Shown here: positions 62,928-64,000 of the stretch, piece after piece
Layout: the number at the start of each line of letters is the position of its first letter
Position numbering within the stretch: the stretch's first letter is position 1
Assembly: GCF_034424315.1 (NCBI RefSeq)
Contig: NZ_CP139972.1
Span: 3,224,001 to 3,288,000, forward strand
Reading direction: 5' to 3'
Source of the DNA: Chitinophaga sancti
GTDB taxonomy: Bacteria; Bacteroidota; Bacteroidia; Chitinophagales; Chitinophagaceae
DNA length: 64,000 nt
The notes under the pieces: model-generated
Databases searched by the model: none
What the model saw: only the letters and a program-made list of their open reading frames with translations
What the model was told of the DNA's origin: nothing
Program-made: the position numbers and the translations under genes

Positions 62928-63296
62928 CAGCAGACAAGGTGGCAGGCAAAAAGGGATTAAGAACTGACAATTCAGCTTAGCTGGTTGTTCCTTCTTCCAA
63001 TTTGCAGGAAGTACCTTATAGAATTACAGTGAAGACCCGAAGCTTATGTATCTCTAAAAGATCATTACAAGATCACTAGAAGGTCACCTCAATATCCAAA
63101 GGATATACAAGTGACCTTCTAGTGACCTTGTAGTGTTGGAAAAATGAAAAAGAGGGAGCGAATCTTGCCTGGCTTCATATCAGTTTTTGGGGGAAATTTC
63201 AGTAGTTACTTTGAGCATTTTCTATCGTTTCATTGAAGCCCTTTATCCATTCAACCCCCACTTATCGCTTCCCCAAAAAGAGAGGGGTCATTGCAA
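62928..63296. other. Intergenic region holding a composite palindrome, no gene seen
   Basis: About 370 bases between the S1C protease gene and the antiporter end. The only notable structure is the inverted repeat at 63057-63140. No supported coding frame. Confidence 0.5.
63057..63140. repeat. Inverted repeat built from tandem 11-nt units (second element)
   Basis: Arms of 22 bp at 63066-63087 and 63111-63132, one mismatch that stays a G-U pair. The loop contains a further stem atatcc/ggatat (63092-63106). The right arm repeats agtgacctt with 11-base spacing (63110 and 63121), and the left side repeats aagatcatta, caagatcacta, gaaggtcacct. The architecture equals the element at 10419-10505, the sequence does not. 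Confidence 0.85.
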
Positions 63297-63330
63297 AGAA
63301 AAAAATACCCCGTCTCGTTGAGACGGGGTA
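63297..63330 (-). terminator. Intrinsic terminator of the antiporter gene
   Basis: taccccgtctc and gagacggggta arms with a 3-nt loop. On the minus strand a T-run follows. It begins 7 bases after the stop of the antiporter gene. Confidence 0.87.
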
Positions 63331-63336
63331 AAAAAC

Positions 63337-64000
63337 TTACTTCCTCCTGAAAATCTTCTTCATGGCTCTACCCAGTTTCGAGAGATTGGCCAGCTGCTCC
63401 TGGATAGGCCGCAAGGTCAGATCCTCCGGCTGTATGCCAGGTTCCATGTATTCGATCTCTGTCTGTTCAGGATAGATCAGGATCACATTGTTATTGGCAA
63501 AATACTTTGAAATACGGGATGCCAGCCCTTCCAGCGAAGGGCGGTAAGATAGCGTGCCTTTGCGCGCCGCTACCACTATCAGCAGGTCGTTCCGGGTTGT
63601 TTCATATGCCAGTGCCGGCAGGTCTACGAGATCATGCCAGAGTTTGAAACCAATATCCACTGTTTGTTTCAGGTTGCGCACCAGTTCTTCTGTAAACTTT
63701 TGTGTTGCCCCTTCACAGTAGATCATTAGTTTTCCACCCACCTGCTTACTTAACAAAAACATTTTTTGCATATAATGAGCAAAACCTATTTCATACTCGG
63801 CATTGCGTGGCAATACCAGCACGATCCGGCGTGTTGCATTTAAAGGAAAAGAGAAATCACATACATACAAATTCTCCCATACACTCTGCAACACATTATC
63901 AAGCGTAGAACCGAAGATAGAACCAAAGATCCTGTCAGTAGCACTGGTCTTATCGGTCCAGCCAATGATCACATCAGTAATGCCCAGTTCTTTCGAAGCG
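63337..64000 (-). CDS. C-terminal part of a probable cation:proton antiporter, truncated by window edge
   Basis: The frame is open to the window edge (about 220 residues visible), so the apparent start at 63972 is internal. The visible part has no membrane segments. It resembles the soluble universal-stress-like tail found after CPA-type antiporter domains in Bacteroidota: ASKELGITDVIIGWTDKTSATDRIFGS near the edge, and RRIVLVLPRNAEYEIGFAHY after it. The transporter domain would lie beyond the window. Assignment is moderate. Confidence 0.6.
   Translation of the reverse strand, partial: ASKELGITDVIIGWTDKTSATDRIFGSIFGSTLDNVLQSVWENLYVCDFSFPLNATRRIVLVLPRNAEYEIGFAHYMQKMFLLSKQVGGKLMIYCEGATQKFTEELVRNLKQTVDIGFKLWHDLVDLPALAYETTRNDLLIVVAARKGTLSYRPSLEGLASRISKYFANNNVILIYPEQTEIEYMEPGIQPEDLTLRPIQEQLANLSKLGRAMKKIFRRK

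Overview
The window is a chromosomal segment of a Bacteroidota bacterium, most likely a Chitinophagaceae member close to Chitinophaga. The evidence is in the sequence: three promoters fit the Bacteroidota pattern TTTG-N19-TAnnTTTG exactly; succinate dehydrogenase is the three-gene CAB type with a five-helix cytochrome b; a TPP riboswitch controls a TonB-dependent receptor; arginine synthesis uses the N-acylated ArgF' carbamoyltransferase; and the sugar transporters, GH109 enzyme and glycosylasparaginase are typical of the phylum. No insertion sequence, integrase, prophage, CRISPR array or recognisable defence system is visible, so most of the window reads as ordinary core genome.

Layout. 1-2.3 kb: a tandem row of small exported proteins made almost only of TonB C-terminal domains. 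2.3-12.2 kb: purM, ribF, holA, an exonuclease, a coiled-coil membrane protein, a response regulator, an ABC-F ATPase, carbonic anhydrase and murI. 12.2-15.7 kb: a lipoprotein oligopeptidase and a Tat-exported oxidoreductase. 15.9-19.5 kb: the sdhCAB operon with a clear promoter and terminator. 19.6-26.7 kb: murQ with a BadF-type amino-sugar kinase, an S41 protease, a tiny repetitive lipoprotein, der, era and an initiator tRNA. 27-31.5 kb: a second-type SSB, the TPP-riboswitch-controlled receptor and a duplicated membrane protein.

31.5-40.1 kb: an arginine operon on the minus strand (GNAT enzyme, argG, argC, argD, argF', argB, argE, argH) covering the path from glutamate to arginine. Residue 90 of the carbamoyltransferase is Ser, which points to N-succinylated intermediates. 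41.1-50.9 kb: an amino-sugar and glycoprotein salvage region with a GH109-type enzyme, two MFS sugar transporters, a ROK kinase, an N4-(GlcNAc)-Asn amidase, CutC and a NagB/PIG-L fusion. These could release, import, phosphorylate, deacetylate and deaminate GlcNAc.

51.2-64 kb: a methyltransferase, a glutamine amidotransferase-like protein, ypdA, murB, an NAD(P)-binding protein, priA-plsC, a DUF4258 protein, mtaB, three tRNA-Val genes, a cytoplasmic-looking HtrA-type protease, and the end of a probable cation:proton antiporter.

The least explained material is non-coding. Two distant large inverted repeats (10.4 kb and 63.1 kb) are both built from tandem 11-nt units of unrelated sequence. Two intergenic minisatellites (72-bp and 65-bp units) are also present, the second apparently derived from the 3' end of priA. 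A hairpin-rich leader precedes the arginine operon.
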